A DNA stretch of 64,000 bases from Devosia sp. MC521. Lineage in GTDB: Bacteria; Pseudomonadota; Alphaproteobacteria; Rhizobiales; Devosiaceae. The translations under genes were made by a program, and so were the position numbers. The stretch is from contig NZ_CP059902.1 in NCBI RefSeq assembly GCF_014127105.1, forward strand, positions 777,001 through 841,000. The letters run 5' to 3'. Positions 26,862 to 35,619 of the stretch are shown one piece after another. How positions within the stretch are numbered: position 1 is the first letter of the stretch; each line of letters begins with the position of its first letter. A model generated the notes under the pieces. That model ran no database searches. It was not told the DNA's origin and saw only the letters and a list, made by a program, of their open reading frames with translations.

Positions 26862-29174
26862 TTAGAGCGTCGGCTGGCTGTCGGCCGATGGCGCTGTAGC
26901 AAGCTGGTCCGATGACTGGCTGGACGAGAGGCGCGCGGCGAGGTCGAGGAGCTTGCTGGCGGCAGCGGGTTTGAGATTGGGCGGTCGTTGCGCGATCTCT
27001 TCTTCGGTTTCTTCCGGTGCGGCGGCGATCAGGGTTTCTGGCAGATCAAACTCAATGCCGAAGACAGGCTTTATCGCGATATTGGTATGGGCATAGGCCA
27101 TGAACTTCTGCCAGGCGACTGTCGGCAGAAGGCCGCCGGTGAGATCATTGGTGGTGCGATAATCGTCGTTACCGAACCACACAGCAGCAACATAATTGCC
27201 GGTGAATCCTGCAAACCACGCGTCGCGATACGAAGTGGTGGTGCCGGTTTTGCCCAAGGTGGGCACGCCATCAATATGCGCGCGACGGCCCGTGCCGGAG
27301 GTGACAACGGCGCGCATCATTTCATTCATATAGGCAACCGTCTGCTCGGAGAGAACGCGCTCGCGCGGGACGGTTTCGTCATATTCCCAAACGGTTTCGC
27401 CACGGGAGTCGATAAGGCGCGTCAGGCCATATGCGGGCGTTTTGTAGCCATGATTGGCAAAGACCGCGTAGGAGCTGGTCATATCGAGCACGGATACCGA
27501 CGCCACGCCGAGGGCGAGGGAGCGCGTGACTGGATATTCCTGCCTCAGGCCCATGCGATACGACAACTCGGCGATTTTATCGCGGCCGGTTTTGATCGAA
27601 AGCGTGACCGGGACGGTGTTGATCGACGAGGCAAAAGCCGAGATGAGCGTGGTTTGTCCGCGATAGCTACGGCCATAGTTCTGCGGACACCAATCGCCGA
27701 TGCACACGGGCGCGTCTGAAATGCGATCGCTCGGCTTGAGACCAAGTTGCTCCATCGCTTCGGCATAGACGAAGGGCTTGTAGGCGGAGCCGGGTTGGCG
27801 ATTAGAGACGATCGAGCGATTGAACTGGCTCTTGGCGTAATCGGTTCCGCCAACCATGGCGCGGATTGCGCCCTCAGTATCGGTGACCACCATCGCACCC
27901 TGCTCAACGCGATACTGTTCGCCAGAGTCGCGGATAACCGAGGTGATGGCTTCCTCGGCATAGGATTGCAGCGTTGTGTCGATTGTCGTGCGGACGACGA
28001 AATTATTGCCGTTGGCCGCGCGTTCTTCGATCTTCTTCTTTGTTTCCTCAAAAGCGTAGTCGAGGAAATAGTTCGGGGAGTCGATGTCTTTACGGCGATC
28101 TATGGCGGCTGCGGGATTGCGACGCGCGGCGGTCACCTGACCTTCAGTGAGGAAGCCGGCTGCCACCATATTGGTGAGCACCAGATTGGCGCGGCCACGC
28201 GCAGCGGCAAGGTCGATATGGGGCGCATAATTGCCCGGAGCCTTAAACATGCCCGCCAGCATGGCGGCTTCGGACAGGTTGATGTCCTGAACGCGCTTGC
28301 CAAAGTAAAACTCAGAGGCGGCGGTCACGCCATAATTGCCGCCGCCCATATAGGCGCGGTCGAAATAGAGTTTGAGAATCTGGTCTTTGGAGTAGTGCCA
28401 CTCGAGCCAGACCGACAAAAACGCCTCAACAATCTTACGCTCGAGCGTGCGCTCTGAGGAGAGGAAAAGGTTTTTGGCCAGCTGTTGGGTGATGGACGAG
28501 CCGCCCTGCGTGCCACGATCACCTTGCGCATTGCTCATGAGGGCGCGCAGCGTGCCGACGACGTCAATGCCGAAGTGTTCGTAAAAGCGTCGGTCTTCGG
28601 TGGCCAGCGTTGCCTTGACCAGATAGTCGGGCATTTGGTCCAGCGCGACGCTATCGTCGGAGCGGATGCCGCGGCGGCCGATCTCGGCGCCATAACGATC
28701 CTGGAAGATCACCGAATAATCCTCGGCCTTATTGAAGGCTCCGCGATCGGTGATGTCGAAGGCGGGGAGGGCGAGGGCGGTCATGAGCACCGCGCCGATG
28801 GCCCCAAAAGAAAAGGCGTCGGACAGGATTTCGACGACGAAGCGCTTTACACCAGTGACATGAAAACGGGACATAAAGTCCTGAAATCGCGTATAGCCTC
28901 GACCAAGCGCGTTCCAAAACTCATAAAGGGAAGAATCGAGCCAAGCGTCGGCGGCCAGCATGCCGCTTTGGGGCTTTCGCTTCTTTTCCTTGATGTAGAA
29001 TGGATCTTGCAAGATTTGGTCCCGCGCCGCGTCGTCCCAGTATTTGTCTGGGACACAGGCATTATGCAATGGTGTGACTGGAAAATGACCGTGGACGGTT
29101 TCGTCCCAAGTATTTCTCCCAGCCCCACGATAACACAGTTTGAGTAAACATGGCCTTTTGGGAAGAGAAGACAC
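26862..29174 (-). CDS. Class A penicillin-binding protein (PBP1A type)
   Basis: A bifunctional peptidoglycan synthase: one membrane helix (about residues 120-140), a glycosyltransferase domain with [14 protein letters not shown] and [15 protein letters not shown] (about 195-360), and a penicillin-binding transpeptidase domain with the active-site Ser in [11 protein letters not shown] in ASSINTVP and KTGTT. The C-terminus is a flexible Ala/Ser/Glu-rich tail. The longest frame (770 residues, start 29174) overlaps the divergent YcgN-type gene and begins with residues unlike the family. The true start is probably lower: a TTG at 29012 ([11 protein letters not shown]) or ATG at 28961 (MLAADAW). 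The start is therefore unresolved, the rest is firm. Confidence 0.9.
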   Translation of the reverse strand: MSSLPKRPCLLKLCYRGAGRNTWDETVHGHFPVTPLHNACVPDKYWDDAARDQILQDPFYIKEKKRKPQSGMLAADAWLDSSLYEFWNALGRGYTRFQDFMSRFHVTGVKRFVVEILSDAFSFGAIGAVLMTALALPAFDITDRGAFNKAEDYSVIFQDRYGAEIGRRGIRSDDSVALDQMPDYLVKATLATEDRRFYEHFGIDVVGTLRALMSNAQGDRGTQGGSSITQQLAKNLFLSSERTLERKIVEAFLSVWLEWHYSKDQILKLYFDRAYMGGGNYGVTAASEFYFGKRVQDINLSEAAMLAGMFKAPGNYAPHIDLAAARGRANLVLTNMVAAGFLTEGQVTAARRNPAAAIDRRKDIDSPNYFLDYAFEETKKKIEERAANGNNFVVRTTIDTTLQSYAEEAITSVIRDSGEQYRVEQGAMVVTDTEGAIRAMVGGTDYAKSQFNRSIVSNRQPGSAYKPFVYAEAMEQLGLKPSDRISDAPVCIGDWCPQNYGRSYRGQTTLISAFASSINTVPVTLSIKTGRDKIAELSYRMGLRQEYPVTRSLALGVASVSVLDMTSSYAVFANHGYKTPAYGLTRLIDSRGETVWEYDETVPRERVLSEQTVAYMNEMMRAVVTSGTGRRAHIDGVPTLGKTGTTTSYRDAWFAGFTGNYVAAVWFGNDDYRTTNDLTGGLLPTVAWQKFMAYAHTNIAIKPVFGIEFDLPETLIAAAPEETEEEIAQRPPNLKPAAASKLLDLAARLSSSQSSDQLATAPSADSQPTL

Positions 29175-29605
29175 TCGAAGAAATGTCCACGGCCGAGTGG
29201 GAAGCGCTCTGCGATGGGTGTGGCCGGTGCTGTCTGATCAAGCTGGAAGACGAGGACACGGGAACCCTCATCACTTCCGACGTGCGTTGCCAATTGCTGG
29301 ATGGGGACAGCTGCAAATGCACCGACTATCCGAACCGCAAAGCTATTGTTCCGGACTGCATTAAGCTCACTCCCGAAAACGTGAGAGAGATCGCGTGGAT
29401 TCCCACTACCTGCGCTTATCGCCGTATTGCGGAAGGAAAAGGGCTGGCCTGGTGGCACCCACTTGTTTCGGGCGACCCGCAAACAGTTATTGATGTGGGA
29501 GTTTCGGTAACGGGGCGGACTTATCTCGAAAGTGAAGTCGACCCGGAAGAATGGGAAGAACATGCTGTGGATTGGCCAGAATGGGAGCCGCCTGAGCACA
29601 TCTAA
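29150..29605 (+). CDS. ycgN: YcgN-type cysteine cluster protein (UPF0260)
   Basis: A 151-residue cytoplasmic protein of the UPF0260 family. It holds the cysteine cluster CDGCGRCC (residues about 22-29), further cysteines in [17 protein letters not shown] and PDC, and a C-terminal acidic region ([21 protein letters not shown]). Eight or more cysteines suggest bound metal or an Fe-S centre, though none is proven. The length matches the family. It is divergent from the penicillin-binding protein, and the two predicted starts lie within 25 bases unless the latter starts further in. Confidence 0.88.
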   Translation: MAFWEEKTLEEMSTAEWEALCDGCGRCCLIKLEDEDTGTLITSDVRCQLLDGDSCKCTDYPNRKAIVPDCIKLTPENVREIAWIPTTCAYRRIAEGKGLAWWHPLVSGDPQTVIDVGVSVTGRTYLESEVDPEEWEEHAVDWPEWEPPEHI

Positions 29606-29681
29606 CTAGGTATTGTTACCTTGTGTTAACTGAAACCTGTGTTGACTGTGGGCAACTGACTTCTGCCTAGGAACGGGCTAT

Positions 29682-30314
29682 ATGAATCGGGTGACATTGA
29701 GTGGTGATAACGGCTTTTGGGCGCGCGTTCGCGCAGCGCTGAGCCGTGCTCCTGGTGGTTCTGAACCTGCTTATGGCAAGGCCGAGATCGCCAAACGTCC
29801 CGGAAAGAAGCTTCGCCCAGCGCAACGGATCGACGCAAGCTTGCGTCGGGCCTGGGAAAGCGCAGCTGAGCGCAAGGTCTCGCTCTGCGTTCTCGCCCTC
29901 GAAATGGACGTCTACGCCAGTTATTTTTCGTCTTACGGACGCAACGGCGTGGAAGATTGCCTGGAGCAATTGGAGCATTTGATCCGCTCACACGTGCCCA
30001 ATGAGCAGGCTTGCCTGCGCAATGGTCGCGCCGGTTTTGTCCTTGTCCTGCCAGACATGCCCAATTTGATGGCCCGCGATATCGCGGCAAAGATTGCAGC
30101 GGGCGTGCGCACACTGGCGATCGCCAACAAGGAAAGCCACGCCGGTCAGGTCACGCTGAGCATGGGTCTCGCCGTGGTCAATCCGCAAGGGGCGTTCGAT
30201 CGGGAAGTGCTAGACGCAGCCAACATGGCCGTGCGCCGGGCGCAGCGCCGTGGCTTGGCGCGCCTTGAAGTGGTGGATTTCCGTCCATCGCAGGAGCGAA
30301 AAACCGCAGCGTGA
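29682..30314 (+). CDS. Degenerate GGDEF-domain protein
   Basis: A 210-residue protein with a basic N-terminal region of about 60 residues and a GGDEF-like fold from about 65 to 195. The catalytic GGDEF loop reads RNGRAGFVLVLP, so the acidic metal-binding residues are lost, while the later strand VTLSMGLAVVNP and helix DAANMAVRRAQRRGLAR of the fold remain. It should not make cyclic di-GMP. A role as a binding or interaction domain is possible. There is no membrane segment or sensory domain. Confidence 0.65.
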   Translation: MNRVTLSGDNGFWARVRAALSRAPGGSEPAYGKAEIAKRPGKKLRPAQRIDASLRRAWESAAERKVSLCVLALEMDVYASYFSSYGRNGVEDCLEQLEHLIRSHVPNEQACLRNGRAGFVLVLPDMPNLMARDIAAKIAAGVRTLAIANKESHAGQVTLSMGLAVVNPQGAFDREVLDAANMAVRRAQRRGLARLEVVDFRPSQERKTAA

Positions 30315-30403
30315 CAATTGGGCGATTGTCTGGCCTGCCATCCCTCGCTATGAGAGCCGTCCTCTAAACGCGCTGAAGCGCGCTTTCTCCGGACAGCTTG
30401 ACT

Positions 30404-31663
30404 ATGACACTTTCCTGCGGCCTCGACTTTGGCACGTCCAACTCTACGCTTGGACGGATTGGCGCTGACGACCAGCCCCATCTGGTGCCGCTGGAAAATG
30501 GAAGCGCGACCATTCCGAGCGTTCTGTTCTTTAGCTTTGAAGACAACCAAATCCACTTTGGCCGTGATGCCGTGGCGGAATATGTGACCGGCGCCGAAGG
30601 GCGTTTGATGCGCTCAATCAAGAGCGTTTTGGGCACGAGCCTTTTTAACGACACGACCCGCATTAAAGCCAAGCGCTATGGCTATGGCGATATCATCGGC
30701 ACCTATGTCGCTGAGTTGAAAAAGCGCGCTGAGGCGCATCTGGGCGATGAGCTGACACAGGTTGTGCTCGGCCGTCCGGTGCAGTTTGTGGATGATGATC
30801 CGGCAGCGGATCGGCAGGCGCAAGACCAGTTGGAAGCCGCCGTACGCGCGCAGGGGTTTAAGGATATCGCTTTCCAGTTTGAGCCGATCGCGGCCGCTCT
30901 GGATTACGAGCGTCACGTCAATGGCGAGCGTCTGGCGCTGATCATCGACTTGGGTGGCGGTACCTCGGACTTTTCGCTGGTGAAGGTTGCGCCGGGCAAT
31001 GCCGACAAGGCTGACCGTTCCGACGATATTCTGGGCACGGGCGGCGTTCATATCGGGGGGACGGATTTTGACCGCCTGTTGGCGATGAGCCGGGTAATGC
31101 CCGAGCTCGGCCTGGGGAGCATGACCAAGGACGGGAAGCGTCACCTTCCGGTTGCGCCCTATTATGACCTCTCGACCTGGCACCGCATCAACCGGCTCTA
31201 TGATGCACAGGCTATTCGGGACCTGCGCTCGACTATGCGGGAAGCTGTGGAAGCGGAGCGGGTCGAGACGATGATAACGCTCGTTGAGGAGCGTCTCGGA
31301 CATCGGCTGATTGGCGCGGTGGAAGGCTCCAAAATTGAGCTTTCGGATAAGCCCGTGTCGGCGTTCGACTTCGACGTAAACGGTAGCCGCATCCGCACCG
31401 ATATTAGCGTCGAGCAGCTGGCCGAGGCGCTTGATGACTCGATTGGCAAGCTCGAAACCACCATTGGCGCAACACTGGCGCAGGCCGGGGTGAAGGCGTC
31501 TGACATTGACAGCTTGATCTTGACCGGCGGTTCGACGCTGGTTCCGGCGGTAGCGAACCGATTGCAGGCCCGTTTCCCCGAGGCTGAGGTGATCCGTACC
31601 GACGTGTTGGGGAGTGTTGGGCTTGGGCTGTCGCTGGAAGCCAAGCGCATATTTGGGGCCTGA
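30404..31663 (+). CDS. YegD-like Hsp70 family protein
   Basis: A 419-residue member of the Hsp70/actin superfamily with the nucleotide-binding domain only. Phosphate 1 motif is GLDFGTSNST; phosphate 2 is LIIDLGGGTSDFS; the adenosine motif is LILTGGSTLVP. The peptide-binding domain of DnaK is absent and the length is that of the YegD branch. ATG at 30404 is preferred to the TTG two codons before. Its client is not known. It lies alone between the GGDEF-like gene and a DUF2165 gene. Confidence 0.85.
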   Translation: MTLSCGLDFGTSNSTLGRIGADDQPHLVPLENGSATIPSVLFFSFEDNQIHFGRDAVAEYVTGAEGRLMRSIKSVLGTSLFNDTTRIKAKRYGYGDIIGTYVAELKKRAEAHLGDELTQVVLGRPVQFVDDDPAADRQAQDQLEAAVRAQGFKDIAFQFEPIAAALDYERHVNGERLALIIDLGGGTSDFSLVKVAPGNADKADRSDDILGTGGVHIGGTDFDRLLAMSRVMPELGLGSMTKDGKRHLPVAPYYDLSTWHRINRLYDAQAIRDLRSTMREAVEAERVETMITLVEERLGHRLIGAVEGSKIELSDKPVSAFDFDVNGSRIRTDISVEQLAEALDDSIGKLETTIGATLAQAGVKASDIDSLILTGGSTLVPAVANRLQARFPEAEVIRTDVLGSVGLGLSLEAKRIFGA

Positions 31664-31759
31664 CATAAACGCGAGATCGCTTCGGCGGGACGAGTCGTCT
31701 ACCAAGTCGGGCGAATAGAACTCGGGTCAGATAACCCGCACGGAATAATGGAGGCGGGA

Positions 31760-32257
31760 ATGCTTGTGCTCAGGATCAGCAAGGTGATCACTGTTGCTGC
31801 GGTGGCGCTTTATGCGAGCCTCGTGGCCTTCGGCAATATCACCGACTATGGCTCAAACTTCGCGTTCGTGCAGCATGTGTTGGCGATGGATACGGTGTTT
31901 CCTGACGCAGGGACCACCTATCGCGCCATCGACAATGAGATTGCGCACCACATCGCCTATATCCTTATTATTGCTGCTGAACTGGCGACTGCCGTCGCTT
32001 GTTGGGTCGGCGCAGCAAGGCTCTATAGGGCACGCAACGCAAGCGCAGGAAGTTTTAACCGCCAAAAATCCTGGGCCATCGCTGGGCTAACATTCGGATT
32101 TCTCGTCTGGCAGGTGGGCTTCATGTCCATTGGCGGCGAGTGGTTTGGCATGTGGATGTCCGAAACGTGGAACGGGCTGGAATCGGCCTTTCGCGTATTC
32201 ATCCTCATCATGAGCGTGCTGATCTATGTGGCGCTGCCGGACGGCGAGATCGACTAA
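31760..32257 (+). CDS. DUF2165 family membrane protein
   Basis: A 165-residue inner-membrane protein with four predicted helices and features of DUF2165: SLVAFGNITDYGSNFAFVQHVLAMDTVFP near the start and WQVGFMSIGGEWFGMWMS near the end. A GGAGG sequence five bases ahead makes ATG at 31760 preferable to the ATG at 31748, which would overlap that site. The function is unknown. Confidence 0.8.
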   Translation: MLVLRISKVITVAAVALYASLVAFGNITDYGSNFAFVQHVLAMDTVFPDAGTTYRAIDNEIAHHIAYILIIAAELATAVACWVGAARLYRARNASAGSFNRQKSWAIAGLTFGFLVWQVGFMSIGGEWFGMWMSETWNGLESAFRVFILIMSVLIYVALPDGEID

Positions 32258-32337
32258 AACTTATCCCTCTTATCCTCGCGTCACGCAGAGATGGTAGCTT
32301 TCAGGCATGATTAAGAAAGTGGGTCTGGGGCGAGGGG

Positions 32338-32742
32338 ATGTTTCGGAACGCAACGCCGAACTGGGACATCGTTCGCGCGGAATATGAGAGCCATTCGTTC
32401 TCACCGCGCGTGATCTGCCAGCGCCACGGAATTTCGCTCAAACAGCTGCGCTACAAACGCGAGAACCAACTCTGGACCACCTCGCGAAAAGACACGCCAA
32501 CGGCAGCGCTCTTGATCGCTCGAATTATGCGCCTTTTGGGAAACCAGATCAGTGCATTGGAGAAAGCGACGGATATGCCAATCGACCAGAAATCCAAACT
32601 GCTCGCCGCTGAGGTGAAGACGCTCGATGCCGTGCTGAAGATGGGCGCGAGCGAGCGCAATGTGGAGCCGCCCAGTCGTCGCGATATGACGGATATTCGC
32701 AATAAACTGATCAAGCGTCTTGACCAGTCCGAGCGAAAATAA
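32338..32742 (+). CDS. GTA-type small terminase-like protein
   Basis: A 134-residue protein with an N-terminal helix-turn-helix-like region (PRVICQRHGISLKQLRYKR) and a helical, charged C-terminal half. Its position, ending 23 bases inside the large terminase gene, and its size match the small terminase subunit (gp1) of Rhodobacter-type gene transfer agents. Assignment rests mainly on context. ATG at 32338 is preceded by GGGGCGAGGGG. Confidence 0.6.
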   Translation: MFRNATPNWDIVRAEYESHSFSPRVICQRHGISLKQLRYKRENQLWTTSRKDTPTAALLIARIMRLLGNQISALEKATDMPIDQKSKLLAAEVKTLDAVLKMGASERNVEPPSRRDMTDIRNKLIKRLDQSERK

Positions 32743-33976
32743 CGCGCGACGGGTCGACGGCCTCACCGATGAGCAGGCCTATAAAATGTATTTCTGCTGG
32801 CCCAAATGGGCCAGACGCGCGCAAAAGCCGCCGCCGGGAGACTGGACGACGTGGTTGCTGCTCGGCGGTCGTGGTTCGGGCAAAACCAGAGCCGGGTCGG
32901 AATGGGTGCGGCGGCTGGCTCGACGCGGCATCGGGCCCATTGCGCTGGTCGGCGAAACCATGACCGAGGCGGTGGACATCATGGTGCGCGGCGAGAGCGG
33001 CTTGCTGGCGGTGCATCCGGATGAGGAACGTCCTGTTTTACGCGGAAAGTCGCGGCTGATCTGGCCCAATGGGGGGGAGGCCGCGATTATGACGGGTTCG
33101 GACCCGGAGCGGTTTCGCGGGCCGCAATTTGCAGCCGCATGGTGCGATGAGATTGGCAAATGGCCCAATGCCGAGGAGGCTTGGGACATGTTGCAGTTTG
33201 GCCTGCGATTGGGGGATCGTCCACGGCAGTTGGCGACAACAACGCCCCGACCGACGTGGCTGATTAAAAGACTTTTGGCGGACGAGCACACAAAGACTGT
33301 GAGAATGCGGACCTCGGACAATGCGCGAAATCTGGCGCCGAGTTTTCTCGATGCGGTGGTGGCGCGCTACGAGGGGAGCGTGCTGGGGCGGCAGGAACTC
33401 GACGGGGAAATGATCGAGGACTTGCCTAATGCGCTATGGCAGAGGGCAATGTTTAAGCGCGGTGTGGCCGAGAGTTTAGGCCGCGTGGTGGTGGCAGTGG
33501 ATCCGCCGGTGACGGGGACGGCCAAGTCAGACGCTTGCGGGATTATCGTTGTTGGGCGCGTCGGCGAGCACGCTGTGGTGCTGGAAGACGCAACGCTCAA
33601 ACCCTCGCCGCCTTTGGCTTGGGCGCGGCGGGCGGTGGCGGCCTATCACGCGCATCAGGCGGATTGTCTCGTGGTGGAGGTGAACCAGGGCGGCGATCTG
33701 GTGCGGACGATGATCGAGCAGGTTGATCCGTCAGTGCCGATGAAGGCTGTGCGGGCGAGCCGAGGCAAGTGGCTACGAGCGGAGCCGGTGGCGGCGCTTT
33801 ATGGGCGTGGATTGGTGTTTCATGTTGAGGGGCTGGTGGCGCTTGAAGATGAGCTCTGCGCCTTTGGGCCGGATGGCAAGGCCGATGGGCATTCGCCGGA
33901 TCGGGTGGATGCGCTCGTCTGGGGGATTACGGAGCTGCTTCTTAATGATGCGCGGCCGCGGTTGCGGGGACTTTGA
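32720..33976 (+). CDS. GTA-type terminase large subunit
   Basis: A 418-residue packaging ATPase/nuclease. Walker A is GGRGSGKT (residues 49-56), a Walker B-like site is AAAWCDEIGKW, and the RNase H-type nuclease domain has aspartates in VVAVDPPVTG and in DRVDALVWG. The stretch GDWTTWLLLGGRGSGKTRAGSEWVRRL is typical of GTA gp2. The frame is complete. Starting at TTG 32720 overlaps the upstream gene. The portal, protease and capsid genes that normally follow are missing: a 70-base gap leads straight to the end of a tail gene. Confidence 0.88.
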   Translation: MTSPSENNARRVDGLTDEQAYKMYFCWPKWARRAQKPPPGDWTTWLLLGGRGSGKTRAGSEWVRRLARRGIGPIALVGETMTEAVDIMVRGESGLLAVHPDEERPVLRGKSRLIWPNGGEAAIMTGSDPERFRGPQFAAAWCDEIGKWPNAEEAWDMLQFGLRLGDRPRQLATTTPRPTWLIKRLLADEHTKTVRMRTSDNARNLAPSFLDAVVARYEGSVLGRQELDGEMIEDLPNALWQRAMFKRGVAESLGRVVVAVDPPVTGTAKSDACGIIVVGRVGEHAVVLEDATLKPSPPLAWARRAVAAYHAHQADCLVVEVNQGGDLVRTMIEQVDPSVPMKAVRASRGKWLRAEPVAALYGRGLVFHVEGLVALEDELCAFGPDGKADGHSPDRVDALVWGITELLLNDARPRLRGL

Positions 33977-33982
33977 GCCCCA

Positions 33983-34010
33983 ACCCGACCTCCCCCGAAG
34001 TCGGGTGAGG
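33983..34010 (+). repeat. Palindromic intergenic repeat at the GTA deletion point
   Basis: A 7-bp stem (33983-33989 with 34000-34006) encloses a C-rich loop, followed by GAGGGG. Base content resembles the palindrome at 59985-60020 (GGTCGGGTGAG is shared in part). It sits just after the terminase stop. Confidence 0.45.
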
Positions 34011-34046
34011 GGCGATGAACTGTGGTGTCGGCGCCTCTGACCTCTG

Positions 34047-34421
34047 ATGACAGAAGTCGCCTTGAGCATTGTGCCAGACCCTGCGCCGGTTTTGCCTTTG
34101 GCACCCGGACATCTCGTGGCAGAGCGAAAGCCCAATGACGACATCATCTTCACTTGGAAACGACGCAGTCGTGCGGTTGGGGATGGATGGAGCGGGGCGA
34201 ACCCGCCGCTGGAATACATCCCGGAAGCCTATGAGCTGAGCGTGGTGTCGAGTGGCATTGAGGTGCGTCGCTTTGCGGTGAGCACAGCCTCAGCTGTCTA
34301 TTCAGAGGCACAGCAGATCGCTGATTTTGGGGTCCTCGCCAGCAGTTTTACTTGGCGTGTCGAACCGGTGAGCCCGCTGCTTGGCGCCGGGCACAAGGCG
34401 GAGGCAGTGTTCGATGAGTGA
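34047..34421 (+). pseudogene. C-terminal fragment of GTA tail/host-specificity protein
   Basis: A 124-codon frame that resembles only the last part of the large GTA tail protein (gp15 family, TIM-barrel domain). Segments such as HLVAERKPNDDIIFTWKRRSR, IPEAYELSVV and QIADFGVLASSFTWRVEPVSP match that end. The full protein is about ten times longer. There is no good ribosome site ahead of its ATG. With the terminase directly upstream, it marks one side of a large internal deletion. The stop overlaps the start of the endolysin gene. Confidence 0.65.
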
Positions 34422-35151
34422 AGGCTTTGAGCGCTGCCTGGCGCATGTTCTGGCCCACGAGGGAGGCTATGTTGATCATCCGCTCGATCGGGGCGGCGCG
34501 ACCAACATGGGCATAACGCGAAAAGCGCTCGCGCATTGGCGGGGCGTGGTGCCGTTCACGCAACTGCCAAAAGCGGCGGTGCGGGCGCTGACACGCGCTG
34601 AGGCCGCGGCGATTTATGAGGCGAACTATTGGCGCGTCTGTCGTGCTGGCGAAATGCCCGCCGGTGTTGATCTGGCCGTGTTTGACTATGCGGTCGATTC
34701 CGGTCCGAGCCGCGCAATCAAGGCGCTGCAGGTCTGCCTCGCTGTTCCGGCTGACGGCATGATTGGCCCGGTGACGCTGGGCGCTTTGGCGCGTGCCCGG
34801 CCAAGGCTGCTCATCAATGCCTTGTGTGATCAGCGCATGGGCTTTCTCGGAAAACTCGGAACGTTTGTCACTTTCGGAAAAGGGTGGACGCGCCGGGTGA
34901 GTTTGGTCCGCACGGCCGCTCTTGGCATGGCGGGCGAAAATCAGACGTCAACGCAACTGGAGGGACTTCCAATGTTGGACGGCTACAAAACCTATATTGT
35001 GTCTACGATCATGTTGCTGGTGGGACTGGCGCAGCTTTTGGGCATTGATCTGCCCGCCTTTGACCAAGCGTCAGTGGGGAATTTGATCATCGTGGCTTTG
35101 GCCTTTGTGTTCCTACGCAAAAGCGTGAAGGGGGTGTTGGCACAGAGCTAG
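34414..35151 (+). CDS. GH108-type endolysin with C-terminal membrane segment
   Basis: A 245-residue protein. Residues about 5-95 form the GH108 muramidase domain (HEGGY with the expected catalytic Glu16; DRGGATNMGIT). About 100-165 form a PG_binding_3-type domain (DSGPSRAIKALQVCL...GPVTLGALA). The end has two hydrophobic helices (YIVSTIMLLVGLAQLLGI; NLIIVALAFVFLRKSVKG) like small phage membrane proteins next to lysins. ATG at 34414 overlaps the preceding stop. It is the last gene of the GTA remnant, followed by a strong terminator. The domains seem intact, so it could still cut peptidoglycan. Confidence 0.8.
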   Translation: MSEGFERCLAHVLAHEGGYVDHPLDRGGATNMGITRKALAHWRGVVPFTQLPKAAVRALTRAEAAAIYEANYWRVCRAGEMPAGVDLAVFDYAVDSGPSRAIKALQVCLAVPADGMIGPVTLGALARARPRLLINALCDQRMGFLGKLGTFVTFGKGWTRRVSLVRTAALGMAGENQTSTQLEGLPMLDGYKTYIVSTIMLLVGLAQLLGIDLPAFDQASVGNLIIVALAFVFLRKSVKGVLAQS

Positions 35152-35187
35152 CGCCTTGTCATTGCATCCGCGCTGAATGATACTTGT

Positions 35188-35222
35188 CGCGTCGCCCGTG
35201 AAGGGTGGCGCGCTTTTTCCTT
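35188..35222 (+). terminator. Rho-independent terminator after the GTA remnant
   Basis: A 10-bp stem (35188-35197 with 35203-35212, two wobble pairs) has loop GTGAA and is followed by CTTTTTCC. Confidence 0.8.
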
Positions 35223-35296
35223 ATGCCCATACAGTTTGTTTCGTTTGATTGCCTCATTCAGGTCCCATTCAGCAAACTGCTTGTATTGATGGTTTC

Positions 35297-35596
35297 ATGA
35301 AACCGAACCTGAACATTTTCGCTGTCGCCGCGGCCCTCGTTATGGCTCTGTTCGTCACATTTGGGACGACAGAGGATGCTGTGGCCCAGAGCTGCCTCGA
35401 TAAGCGCCAGATCCAAGAGGCGGTCTCCTCGGGGCAGATCAAGTCTCTCGATGCCGTCTTGGCTTCGGGTGGCGTCGACGCGAGCGCGGACATTTTGAAT
35501 GTGCAGGTGTGTGATGAAGGTGGGCGCATGGTCTATGTGATCGCTGTTCTCACCTCAGACGGTCAGGCCAAAAATTTGGTATTGAGCGCGCAGTAA
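35297..35596 (+). CDS. Small periplasmic PepSY-like protein, FeuN-like
   Basis: A 99-residue protein with a signal peptide (about residues 5-30, ending DAVAQ). The short mature domain (DKRQIQEAVSSGQIKSL..., then ADILNVQVCDEGGRMVYVIAVL) has the order of a PepSY unit. It lies 23 bases upstream of a FeuP-like regulator gene. In Sinorhizobium a small periplasmic PepSY protein, FeuN, encoded next to feuPQ, restrains that kinase; this gene has the right size, location and topology. Direct sequence identity with FeuN could not be checked. A longer frame from 35249 exists but lacks a better start. Confidence 0.65.
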   Translation: MKPNLNIFAVAAALVMALFVTFGTTEDAVAQSCLDKRQIQEAVSSGQIKSLDAVLASGGVDASADILNVQVCDEGGRMVYVIAVLTSDGQAKNLVLSAQ

Positions 35597-35619
35597 GTCA
35601 TTTCTATCGGGGTCAATGG

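Noticed and set aside
30614..31705. A 363-codon open frame on the minus strand
   Set aside because: Antisense to the YegD-like Hsp70 gene; low-information His/Gln/Arg-rich translation.
32338..35151. Active prophage
   Set aside because: There is no integrase, repressor, capsid or full tail gene, and the terminase is of gene transfer agent type.
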